Assembly (NCBI GenBank): GCA_036488085.1
Contig: DASXHZ010000067.1
Location: 1-7,899, forward strand
DNA from: DASXHZ01 sp036488085
GTDB lineage: Bacteria; Acidobacteriota; Thermoanaerobaculia; Gp7-AA8
Reading direction: 5' to 3'
DNA length: 7,899 nucleotides
A program made the translations under genes and the position numbers. Below the pieces are notes generated by a model. It was not told the DNA's origin and ran no database searches. It saw only the letters and a list, made by a program, of their open reading frames with translations. Positions within the stretch are counted from its first letter, which is position 1, and each line of letters starts with the position of its first letter. Shown here in pieces: positions 1-5,924 of the stretch.

Positions 1-20
1 AAGTTTCGACCTGACCCCCT
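1..20 (+). repeat. REP-like motif fragment at window edge
   Basis: The first bases contain AAGTTT followed by CGACCTGACCCC. This resembles the end of the REP family seen elsewhere in the window, whose copies end in CCAGATnTGACCCC. The match covers only about ten bases plus the AAGTTT, so this is a diverged or partial copy. It lies directly before the point where the permease-like reading frame becomes recognisable. Confidence 0.35.
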
Positions 21-910
21 TTACGTCCCCATCGCGCGCACAGTTCTGGTTCGAATGGCGGATGTACGGCCGTGCACTCCCCGCACTCGTCGCGATCCTG
101 CTGCCTTTCGAGCTGGCGATGCTGTATGTCATGCACGACACGCCGCTTCTGCTCTTCGAAATAGTCGTCGTCATTCTCCTCTCGCCCCCGCTGATGGCGG
201 CGTTCGTCGCCCCGGCCGTGTCATCCGCGATGACGCCATTCATCGCGCGGCGGCCGCTCACCGGCAACGCGCTGATCGCCGCAAAGCTGAAGACGGCGCT
301 CGCGAGCACGCTCGCCGCATGGGTCCTGGTCCTGGTCGCAATGCCCGTGGGACTGAAAATCACCGGTACCGCGGCAACCGTCATGGAGCCCGTGCAGCGG
401 CTCGCGGACGTCATCGGGATGCCGCGCGCCGTGGCGCTCGTCGTCGTCGCGCTGCTTTTCCTGATGGCGGCGACGTGGAAGCAGCTCGTCCAGAGCCTCT
501 GCATCGGAATGAGCGGCCGCCCGTGGATCACCAAAGGCGCGGTGTTCGCTACGCTGGCCTTCATCTCCATCGCCGGGCTGGTCTCGCAATGGATCGTGAT
601 CGACCGCCGCCTCGGCGCCGTTTGGAAGGCGGCCCCCTCGATCATCTTCGCCCTCGCGGTTCTCAAGCTCGCATCCGCCATCTGGATCTTCGCCCGTCTT
701 CGTGCGCGCGGACTCATGACCGATCGGGCGTTGCTCCTCGCCGCGATCGCCTGGGACGCCGCGGTGTTCGCCGTCTTCGCGCTGCTGGAATCGTTGCTTC
801 CCGGGCTCCTCGTCCGCGGATACTTCCTCCTCTTCGTCGCGATCCTCGCTGTCCCGCTCGTCCGTCTCTCCGCCGCACCGCTCGCGTTCGCGTGGAATCG
901 GAACCGATGA
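2..910 (+). CDS. ABC-2-type permease-like membrane protein, 5' truncated
   Basis: This is a polytopic inner-membrane protein that looks like the C-terminal part of an ABC-2-type export permease, which would work with a separate ATPase. The frame is open to the left edge. The first in-frame ATG is at 62, but family-like sequence (AQFWFEWR) lies before it, so that ATG is probably internal. Numbering from that Met, about eight hydrophobic segments fall near residues 7-23, 28-45, 78-97, 122-137, 158-180, 191-210, 222-242 and 251-270. The loop at 63-77 (RRPLTGNALIAAKLK) resembles the conserved F-A-x-RP...AAK-K loop I associate with such permeases. The stop overlaps the next start by four bases (ATGA), suggesting translational coupling. 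The upstream half is either outside the window or lost at the REP-like motif. The specific substrate is unknown. Confidence 0.72.
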   Translation, partial: SFDLTPFTSPSRAQFWFEWRMYGRALPALVAILLPFELAMLYVMHDTPLLLFEIVVVILLSPPLMAAFVAPAVSSAMTPFIARRPLTGNALIAAKLKTALASTLAAWVLVLVAMPVGLKITGTAATVMEPVQRLADVIGMPRAVALVVVALLFLMAATWKQLVQSLCIGMSGRPWITKGAVFATLAFISIAGLVSQWIVIDRRLGAVWKAAPSIIFALAVLKLASAIWIFARLRARGLMTDRALLLAAIAWDAAVFAVFALLESLLPGLLVRGYFLLFVAILAVPLVRLSAAPLAFAWNRNR

Positions 911-1794
911 TGCGTTCCGCCGCGATCCTCCTCGCCCTCCCGCTCCTCGCCGCCTCGATGCTGGCGCTGTCGTTCCGCGCGAACAATCGGAACAACGGCT
1001 CGATGATCGTGGCAGGGGAGAAACGCGAGTACCTCATTCACGTCCCGCCGCGCTATGACCGTACGCGCGCCGTGCCGCTCGTCATCAGCATGCACGGCGC
1101 CGGCGGCTGGCCCGCGCAGCAGATGCGGATGAGCGGCTGGAATCGCGTGTCGGATCGCGAGGGCTTCATCGTCGTCTACCCGTCCGGCGCCGACACCGCG
1201 GGCCCGCGCATCTGGCGGCCATCCGACGTCCGCTACCTCGCCGCGCTCATCGACAAGCTCGAGAGCGACTACAACATCGACCGCACCCGCATCTACGCCA
1301 ACGGCTTCTCGAACGGCGGCGGCATGTCGTCGATGCTGTCGTGCACGATGTCCGACCGCCTCGCCGCCGTCGGCCTGGTCGGTGCGGCGCACACCGTCCC
1401 ATGGCGGTGGTGCCGCGACCCGCACCCGATCCCGATGATCTCCATCCACGGCACCGCCGACCGCTTCGCCCCATACCTCGGCGGCCCATCCCCGGTCGCG
1501 CCCGCGGGGAATCCATTCCCCAGCATCGCCGTCTGGGCCTCGAAGTGGGCCGCGCGCAACCATTGCTCCTCATCCGCCCAGACGCGCACCGCCGCCGTCA
1601 CCCGCACCACCTGGTCGAATTGCTCCAACAACGACGACGTCGTCCTCGAAGCCATCACCGGCGCAGGCCACCAGTGGTTCGGCGGCACCCCGTTACCCGA
1701 GTACTTCGTCGGCCGCGACACCCGCGCCATCGACACGACCGCGGAGCTCTGGTCGTTCTTCCAAGCCCACACGCTCCCCCAAACAAGATCCTGA
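907..1794 (+). CDS. secreted PHB-depolymerase/feruloyl-esterase-like alpha/beta hydrolase
   Basis: This is a predicted exported serine esterase of the LpqC/poly(3-hydroxybutyrate) depolymerase type (COG3509-like), 295 aa. Residues 1-22 form a short basic N-terminus followed by a hydrophobic stretch, fitting a signal peptide; no lipobox Cys is seen. An oxyanion-region HG lies at 63-64 (SMHGAGG). The nucleophile elbow is GFSNG with Ser135. The acid is probably Asp185 in HGTAD, and the general base His255 in GAGHQWFGG. All three triad members are in the order expected for the family. Four cysteines (146, 169, 220, 239) could form two disulfides, which suits an extracytoplasmic enzyme. The start at 907 is chosen because it overlaps the upstream stop as ATGA; a second ATG follows at 910. 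Tandem TGA TAG stops end the gene. The substrate (polyester, feruloyl or acetyl ester) cannot be read from the sequence. Confidence 0.86.
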   Translation: MMRSAAILLALPLLAASMLALSFRANNRNNGSMIVAGEKREYLIHVPPRYDRTRAVPLVISMHGAGGWPAQQMRMSGWNRVSDREGFIVVYPSGADTAGPRIWRPSDVRYLAALIDKLESDYNIDRTRIYANGFSNGGGMSSMLSCTMSDRLAAVGLVGAAHTVPWRWCRDPHPIPMISIHGTADRFAPYLGGPSPVAPAGNPFPSIAVWASKWAARNHCSSSAQTRTAAVTRTTWSNCSNNDDVVLEAITGAGHQWFGGTPLPEYFVGRDTRAIDTTAELWSFFQAHTLPQTRS

Positions 1795-1831
1795 TAGCCG
1801 GCCGGCCCCATCCGTAACAGAATCGGAAGCT

Positions 1832-2692
1832 GTGAAGAGCAGGCCCGTCCTCCTGTTCGTCGTCCTCCTCGCCCTCGTGAGCACGCCGTTCTATTACATG
1901 GCGGTGCACTACCACGGCGGGACGTACAACCTGATGTGGGGGGTGACGGTCGCCACGCTCATCACGTGCGCGATTCTGAAGCGCGACCTCCGCACGCTCG
2001 GATGGTCGTGGGGGCCGTGGCGCTACGAGTGGGCGGCGCTGCTCATTCCTCTGGCCTATTGCGTCGTGGCGTACGCCGTCATCTGGTCCGCCGGTTGGGG
2101 AGGGTTCTACGATCCGAAATTCGCGGCGGACCTTCGCCAGTCCTACGGCGTCACCGGCTGGAGCGACCTCGCGGTGCTCGCGTACGTCATTCCGCTGAGA
2201 GCGACGTTCGGCCTCGCGGGGAGTCTCTCCAGTGCGATCGGCGAAGAGATCGGGTGGCGAGGATTCCTCGTGCCGGAGCTGAGCCGCACCATGTCATTCA
2301 CCGGCGTCGCGCTGACCAGCGGCGTCCTCTGGTTCGCCTACCACCTGCCGTTGATCCTTCTCGGCAACTACCACAACAACTCGCCGGCGGCGCTTCCGCT
2401 GGCCGGGCAGCTCCTGGCGTTCTTCACGTGCGTCGTCGGTGACGCGATCATCATGGCCTACCTGCGCCTCAAATCCGGCAGCCTCTGGACCGGCGCCATC
2501 CTCCACGCGGCCCACAATCTCTTCATTCAGTCGATCCTGAACCCGCTGACGATCAATCACCCCGACACACCAAAGTACGTCGACGAGCTCGGCGTCGTCC
2601 TGCCGCTAACTATCCTCCCGATCGCCCTCTACTTCTGGTTCCGCGGCCGCCGCGAGTTCGGTCCGTCGCCCAGTGTGGCGCCGGCGCGCTGA
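1832..2692 (+). CDS. CPBP family intramembrane glutamic protease (Abi-like)
   Basis: This is a membrane-embedded protease of the CPBP/Abi family (PF02517-type; relatives include CAAX prenyl proteases such as Rce1), 286 aa. Hydrophobic segments recur across the protein, starting at residues 5-25. The conserved motifs are present in order: EExxxR as Glu138-Glu139...Arg143 (GEEIGWRGFL), FxxxH as Phe168...His171 (WFAYHLP), and a third motif with His225 and HN at 228-229 (HAAHN). The active site therefore looks intact. The GTG start at 1832 is used because the first membrane segment begins at once after it; the next in-frame Met (residue 23) would remove that segment. The gap from the esterase stop is 37 bp, so co-transcription is likely. 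The last 64 bp overlap the convergent gene. Bacterial members act in bacteriocin immunity, protein processing or unknown roles; nothing nearby indicates which. Confidence 0.88.
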   Translation: MKSRPVLLFVVLLALVSTPFYYMAVHYHGGTYNLMWGVTVATLITCAILKRDLRTLGWSWGPWRYEWAALLIPLAYCVVAYAVIWSAGWGGFYDPKFAADLRQSYGVTGWSDLAVLAYVIPLRATFGLAGSLSSAIGEEIGWRGFLVPELSRTMSFTGVALTSGVLWFAYHLPLILLGNYHNNSPAALPLAGQLLAFFTCVVGDAIIMAYLRLKSGSLWTGAILHAAHNLFIQSILNPLTINHPDTPKYVDELGVVLPLTILPIALYFWFRGRREFGPSPSVAPAR

Positions 2693-3543
2693 ACGACCTT
2701 CCCCGTTCCCAGCTTCACCGCAAAAGGCGTCCACTCCTGCTCCGACTGCCGCCGCGCTTCGCCGAGGAGCTCGTCGCCGGTGATCGTCAGACCGCGGAAG
2801 CCTCCGCAGCCGATGGGGGCGGTTTTCCAGAGGCGGCCGCGGGGGCCGAAACACTCGATGATTTTCTCGTCGTGGGCCACGATGAAGAGCGAGCCGGAGT
2901 CGTCGAGGCCTACCGGCATCACGTCGTCGCCGATCTTCTCGATCAGCGCGTGGGATGTCCTGTCGAGAATGTACCCGGCGCCGCATGCGGAGACCAGGAG
3001 GTGGCCGTCCGGCATGAGGTGAGCCGTACTCGCTTCTTTGTTCCCTCGAACGAAGCTGCCGACCCATGCGAATTGGCGAACGCCGATGCGCAAGAGAACG
3101 CGCTCTTGCCCGGAGCCGCTCTCCTCGGCCGGAATCGCGATGACCGGTTCCTTGGCCGGCAGCGAATCGAGGAGCTTGACCGCGGTCAGTTCAAATAGGA
3201 GCTGAAGCCGCGGGTGGCTCGAGAGAGGCGGTTTGGCTGTCGGTGAGCCCTTCTGGCGGCGGTTCCGAGAGCCGCTCTTCGAGGCGGCCGTGACCAGCAA
3301 CGGGATCAATTGAAGCCGCCGTGCGGCCTCACTGCCCGGCCCCTGCAGCTTCGCCTCGGCCTCAGTCTCTCGGTAGATCGCGTCGAATGTCGTTGCGACG
3401 GCGGCGCCTTCGTTCTTCACGACGCGGGCGAGCTCGAAAGTGATTCTCTCCAGGTCGACGGGCGCGTCTTCGGCGTGCTCGAGGATGCCGATCGCCTGGT
3501 GGATCAGCGCGGCGGCTCGTTTCGATGGATATTTTTTCATCAT
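2629..3543 (-). CDS. hypothetical protein: helical N-terminus, propeller-like C-terminus
   Basis: I do not recognise a named family for this 304-aa protein. Residues 1-90 are charged and probably helical. A low-complexity basic linker lies near 88-108, and another helical stretch follows at 112-130. Residues 148-285 show short beta-type blades with recurring hydrophobic-Gly-Asp patterns, such as HLLVSACGAGYILD, SLFIVAHDEKIIECFGPRG and GLTITGDELLGEA. These resemble blades of PQQ/WD-like propellers, but there is room for only three or four, so it would be a partial propeller or a non-propeller beta domain. No signal peptide is seen, so it is probably cytoplasmic. Two adjacent ATG codons occur at 3543 and 3540; neither has a clear Shine-Dalgarno. 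It diverges from the 34-residue-repeat gene with a 24-bp gap, which suggests shared control. The 3' end overlaps the convergent protease gene by 64 bp. Confidence 0.7.
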   Translation of the reverse strand: MMKKYPSKRAAALIHQAIGILEHAEDAPVDLERITFELARVVKNEGAAVATTFDAIYRETEAEAKLQGPGSEAARRLQLIPLLVTAASKSGSRNRRQKGSPTAKPPLSSHPRLQLLFELTAVKLLDSLPAKEPVIAIPAEESGSGQERVLLRIGVRQFAWVGSFVRGNKEASTAHLMPDGHLLVSACGAGYILDRTSHALIEKIGDDVMPVGLDDSGSLFIVAHDEKIIECFGPRGRLWKTAPIGCGGFRGLTITGDELLGEARRQSEQEWTPFAVKLGTGKVVQRAGATLGDGPNSRRPRNQK

Positions 3544-3553
3544 GACCGGCCGC

Positions 3554-3560
3554 TAGAATA
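3554..3560. promoter_or_regulatory. overlapping divergent -10 boxes
   Basis: The 24-bp gap between the divergent genes contains CTAGAATAG. On the plus strand TAGAAT (3554-3559) ends eight bases before ATG 3568. On the minus strand TATTCT (complement 3555-3560) ends eleven bases before ATG 3543. Both fit a sigma70-type -10 driving leaderless or nearly leaderless transcripts. No convincing -35 is seen for either direction. Inferred from sequence only. Confidence 0.35.
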
Positions 3561-3567
3561 GGTGCGA

Positions 3568-4506
3568 ATGGACGTTCCGCGTTTCACGCGTGCCGAGCTG
3601 AATGCGCATCTGGTTGATGGCGACCTCGAAGAGGCCTTCTCTCGTTTCGCTAGCGACACGAGGGAGAAGCTCTTCGACGAAGTGAGTCAACCCATCCGCG
3701 ATTGGCTCGGTCATGAGAACAACCGGCTGCTCCCGGAGGCCTGGCGCGTCTACCGTACGTGGCTCAACGCCACCGGCGACACCGTTTCGATCGAAAAGCC
3801 TCTGGCGGAATGGCTGGCCGTCAACGACTCCGGCGACGACGCGGACCGCGTTTTTCGCGCGTGGCTGCAAGCCGGCGGACGATTCGCGTACATACGGGAA
3901 CACGTTTTCGAATGGCTGAGGACCCACAGTCACGAGCGAAATGCCGTTTATGTCTTGAAGGACGTCGTCAAGCAACGGATCATCCCCGACGACGTCACGC
4001 TGAAAATCCTCGCCTGGTGCGCCAGGTTTTCGGACGACCGCGACGCCATCTGGAGACTCACCGAGCTGACCGCCCACGTCGGCGCCGAGCGATTCGTGGA
4101 GGCGGTGCGGGCATCGGCGTCGGTATTGGAGCCCTTATTCGCCAACCCAAACCTACCCGGTATCACGCGTTCGCAGATCACGACTGTTTTGGGAAACCTC
4201 GCGACGCTCGAGGATCTCGCCTCACACCCGGCATCGCGGGACCTCGACGTGCTCCTTTGCTGCTGGATGGACCACCCGCAGTCTTTCGAACCATCGCGTC
4301 GTCATGGGCCGTACCACCAGACGCGGCCGTTCCTCATTCGATTGCTGGCCGCCGCGGAAAGCGAAACCCCTACGCCCGACCTCTCACCTCTGATCGAGTG
4401 GATCGGTGCCTGGGACGAGCAACCTCGGCTGCAGTGTAAGGACCTCCTCAAACGGGCCCGCCTTCTGAGACATACCTCCACGGGTGGCCGGCCACGACGG
4501 CCTTAG
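3568..4506 (+). CDS. hypothetical protein with ~34-residue Trp-Leu helical repeats
   Basis: This 312-aa protein is predicted all-helical and soluble, with no catalytic motif seen. Its N-terminal half is repetitive: WL-type motifs fall at Trp46, Trp65, Trp82, Trp99 and Trp116, with AWC at Trp150. Spacing within the main series is 46-82-116-150, that is 36, 34 and 34 residues. The second series is 65-99, again 34, and each unit looks like a two-helix hairpin of TPR/HEAT type. AWLQAGG...EWL resembles AWLDAGG-type repeats that I recall in large multi-domain bacterial proteins, so it may be a scaffold or a fragment of something larger. Residues 160-312 are more divergent. ATG 3568 is chosen over GTG 3562: an AGGTG lies just upstream and a -10-like TAGAAT sits eight bases before it. 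The last residues are basic and may be read-through into unrelated sequence. Confidence 0.74.
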   Translation: MDVPRFTRAELNAHLVDGDLEEAFSRFASDTREKLFDEVSQPIRDWLGHENNRLLPEAWRVYRTWLNATGDTVSIEKPLAEWLAVNDSGDDADRVFRAWLQAGGRFAYIREHVFEWLRTHSHERNAVYVLKDVVKQRIIPDDVTLKILAWCARFSDDRDAIWRLTELTAHVGAERFVEAVRASASVLEPLFANPNLPGITRSQITTVLGNLATLEDLASHPASRDLDVLLCCWMDHPQSFEPSRRHGPYHQTRPFLIRLLAAAESETPTPDLSPLIEWIGAWDEQPRLQCKDLLKRARLLRHTSTGGRPRRP

Positions 4507-4529
4507 CCTCGCCACTGCCCAACATCGTA

Positions 4530-4739
4530 CGCCGGCTGGGATCGTGTTCAGGATCTGCGGCACCGGCAATCTCCCACGGCTGAGGAGGAAGTAGCCGAAG
4601 TAGCCGGTTGCCCACGTCTCGCAACTCGCGAGCACGATCCCGTCCGCCTTCGTCGTCACGCTTCGGCGGTGACGCCGGTGGCGAGAACGGCCGGCGTCTC
4701 ACGGTACGTGTCCGGCGGCAGCGTCGCGAGAAAGAGGCA
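4530..4739 (-). pseudogene. minus-strand coding remnant(s), unidentified
   Basis: Two minus-strand frames with strongly G/C-biased third positions meet here. The first reads from 4739 (CLFLATLPPDTYRETPAVLA...) to a TGA at 4658-4656. The second opens with GTG at 4659, overlapping that stop, and reads ASCETWATGYFGYFLLSRG before its codon bias fades near 4530. Either these are the end of one gene and the start of another with a GTGA overlap, or one gene with a frameshift. The upstream side is cut off a few bases before the REP pair at 4743. The second frame stays open antisense into the repeat-protein gene, but that part does not look coding. I cannot name a family. Confidence 0.35.
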
Positions 4740-4742
4740 ATT

Positions 4743-4833
4743 AGTTGGGGTCGCAGCTGGAAAACCAACTTAGCGGACGCGGGCTATCCCAACCCCCTCC
4801 GTTAAGTTGATTTTCCAGATACGACCCCAACTT
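4743..4833. repeat. inverted pair of REP motifs (BIME-like)
   Basis: Two REP-family copies face each other: 4743-4777 and 4798-4833, separated by 20 bp. The left arm, starting AGTTGGGGTCGCAGCTGG, matches the reverse complement of the right arm at 31 of 35 positions. Both share the core of the motifs flanking the RAYT gene downstream (TTAAGTTGATTTTCCAGAT then GACCCC). The unit could fold as a long imperfect hairpin in single-stranded DNA or RNA. It carries no gene, so it looks like a passive copy that a RAYT could mobilise in trans. A further decayed AACTTACGATCCCCGACCCC follows at about 4837-4856. Confidence 0.82.
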
Positions 4834-4845
4834 ACCAACTTACGA

Positions 4846-4920
4846 TCCCCGACCCCCGAACATGCTGCCGAAAAGGTGAACGTCCGCCACGAAGGGCTGT
4901 TCCGCCGCCTGAGCAAGTAG
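4846..4920 (+). pseudogene. possible antitoxin 3' stub upstream of doc
   Basis: The frame ending at the TAG at 4918-4920 reads EHAAEKVNVRHEGLFRRLSK and has coding-like composition. It stops two bases before the Doc start, the usual spacing of an antitoxin-toxin pair, and its charged helical tail would suit a Phd-type antitoxin C-terminus. There is no in-frame start, and upstream the frame runs into decayed REP sequence, so the 5' part of the gene is missing. The identity is inferred from position; the residues alone are not diagnostic. Confidence 0.35.
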
Positions 4921-4922
4921 TG

Positions 4923-5310
4923 ATGGTGCGTTTTCTTTCCATCTACGAGGTGGTCGCACTGCACGCGCAGCAGATCCGGCTCTTTGGCGGAGCTGCCGGG
5001 GTTCGCGATCTCGGATTGCTTGAGTCGGCGGCCGGGAGTGCGGCTGTGACGTTCGACGGTGCTTTCCTGAACGAGACGCTTCGACATGGCGGCCGCGTAC
5101 CTCTACGGCATCTGCCGAAATCAGCCGTTCGTCGACGGCCAACAAACGGACTGCGACTGCTTCGCGCTGGTGTTTCTCGAATTGAACGGCGTCTCAATCG
5201 AGGCGGACGAGGATGAATTCTACGAGTTGGTGATCGGCGTTGCCGAGGGAGCGGTCGACAAGGCGGCTCTCGCTTCCTTCTTCGGGGGGCACGCCGCCCG
5301 TCTACCTTGA
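4923..5310 (+). pseudogene. doc: Doc-type (Fic fold) death-on-curing toxin, broken
   Basis: Read across frames, this is a near full-length Doc/Fic-family toxin; P1 Doc phosphorylates EF-Tu. The N-terminal frame (4923 to about 5081) gives FLSIYEVVALH...FGG...GVRDLGLLESA...FDGAFLNE, typical of the family. The expected FDMAAAYLY then continues only in the +1 frame from 5080, so a frameshift lies near 5076-5082. Across the Fic motif a second lesion appears: an extra base at 5139-5140 and a missing base near 5162 replace the expected DG-NKRTATA with DGQQTDCDC before the frame returns at ALVFLELNG. The catalytic His of HPFxDGNKR is also changed, to Gln (NQPFVDG, codon CAG 5122-5124). The tail EADEDEFYELVIGVAEG...DKAALASFF is normal. 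A 74-aa piece from ATG 5086 remains open but lacks the active site. The toxin is almost certainly dead. Confidence 0.86.
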
Positions 5311-5311
5311 T

Positions 5312-5331
5312 CGCCGGCAGGATTGCCGGCG
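5312..5331. terminator. hairpin just after doc stop
   Basis: A perfect 8-bp inverted repeat, CGCCGGCA and TGCCGGCG, with a GGAT loop begins one base after the doc stop codon. The position suits transcription termination of the old toxin-antitoxin operon, but no T-run follows (CCACACTG), so it is not a canonical intrinsic terminator. From here to about 5400 I see no convincing gene. Confidence 0.35.
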
Positions 5332-5399
5332 CCACACTGAAACGGCGAGCTCGCTCGTTAGACGGCGAAAATCGGGCTTCGCGAGGTCGACATCCAGGC

Positions 5400-5479
5400 T
5401 CAGGGCTCGTCGTCGAGGATGGCGAGCTCAAATTCGACCGTCCAGAGGTCGACGAAGACGCGTAGGGTGTTCGAATCGA
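5400..5479 (-). pseudogene. minus-strand gene 3' stub abutting the 21-bp array
   Basis: On the minus strand a frame with strongly G/C-biased third positions ends FVDLWTVEFELAILDDEP and stops with TGA at 5402-5400. Upstream it can be read only as far as the first array unit, where it meets a TGA. It looks like the last 25 or so codons of a gene whose body was replaced or pushed away by the tandem array. The family is not recognised, and the piece is short enough that chance openness is possible. Confidence 0.3.
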
Positions 5480-5794
5480 TAGTCCGGGAGCGCGTTCACT
5501 AGGTCCGGGAGCTAGCTCACTAGGTCCGGGAGCTAGCTAACTAGGTCCGGGAGCTAGCTCACTAGGTCCGGGAGCTAGCTCACTAGGTCCGGGAGCTAGT
5601 GAACTAGGTCCGGAGGCTAGTTAGCTAGGTCCGGAGGCTAGCTAGCTAGATCCGGAGGCTAGCTAGCTAGGTCCGGAGGCTAGCTAGCTAGGTCCGGAGG
5701 CTAGTTAGCTGGGTCCGCAGGCTAGTTAACTCGGTCCGGGGGCTAGTTGGCTGGGTCCAGGAGCACGTTAACTGGGTCCGGGAGCGCGTTCGGG
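5480..5794. repeat. tandem array: 15 x 21-bp CTAG-rich units
   Basis: Fifteen units with an exact 21-bp period and no length variation fill this stretch. Unit starts are 5480, 5501, 5522 and so on to 5774. The core of the first half is GGTCCGGGAGCTAGCTCAC (units 2, 4 and 5 are identical). The middle block (units 7-11) has GGTCCGGAGGCTAG cores and is mirror-ordered: 7 equals 11, 8 equals 10, and 9 differs from them by one base. Units 12-14 are degenerate. Units 1 and 15 share a 16-bp core, GTCCGGGAGCGCGTTC, not found between them. I count 25 CTAG tetranucleotides. Many units contain perfect palindromes such as GAGCTAGCTC, and neighbouring units can pair GCTAGCTC with GAGCTAGC around an 11-base loop. 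The period is about two helical turns, so every unit presents the same DNA face. Both frames lacking stops within one unit (GPGASSL plus, SELAPGP minus) are broken by variant units, so it is not coding. Function unknown. Confidence 0.96.
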
Positions 5795-5795
5795 C

Positions 5796-5830
5796 AAGTT
5801 GGGGTCACATCTGGACAATCAACTTAACGA
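5796..5830 (-). repeat. left REP motif of RAYT element
   Basis: This begins AAGTTGGGGTCACATCTGG and ends in CAACTTAACGA. It is the reverse complement of the right-end motif with few differences, and closely matches the pair at 4743-4833. It touches the last unit of the 21-bp array with one base between them. Confidence 0.85.
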
Positions 5831-5924
5831 TCCTGGCGATTGTTTCGCGTCCCTGGCGGCGTGATACCCTGAACTTCCCACACGGACAGCCGGTCTCTTC
5901 GCCGCCCGCTCTCTTCGGGTTTCG

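Noticed and set aside
55..1794. Single 579-residue ORF spanning the first two genes
   Set aside because: Its first 284 residues are Arg/Pro/Ala-rich out-of-frame sequence over the permease gene; only the part from 907 is a real protein.
1293..1811. 172-residue minus-strand ORF over the esterase
   Set aside because: The plus strand carries the complete catalytic triad in order; the antisense frame is a by-product of GC bias.
4384..4506. Extension of the minus-strand remnant into the helical-repeat gene
   Set aside because: Coding-like third-position bias fades before 4506, and the plus-strand gene explains this stretch better.
5076..5165. Programmed frameshifting to make full-length Doc
   Set aside because: Two separate lesions plus loss of the catalytic His make decay far simpler than recoding.
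5240..5482. 80-residue plus-strand ORF after doc
   Set aside because: Arg/Ser-rich composition, overlaps the doc tail out of frame and has no ribosome site; it is a shadow ORF.
5502..5710. Repeat protein encoded by the array (GPGASSL plus strand, SELAPGP minus strand)
   Set aside because: Variant units introduce stop codons in both otherwise open frames and no start or ribosome site leads in.
5480..5794. CRISPR array
   Set aside because: Units are contiguous 21-mers with no unique spacers, and no cas gene is present.
5480..5794. Iteron-type replication origin
   Set aside because: The 21-bp period fits, but there is no rep gene, DnaA box cluster or AT-rich segment nearby, and the locus looks chromosomal.
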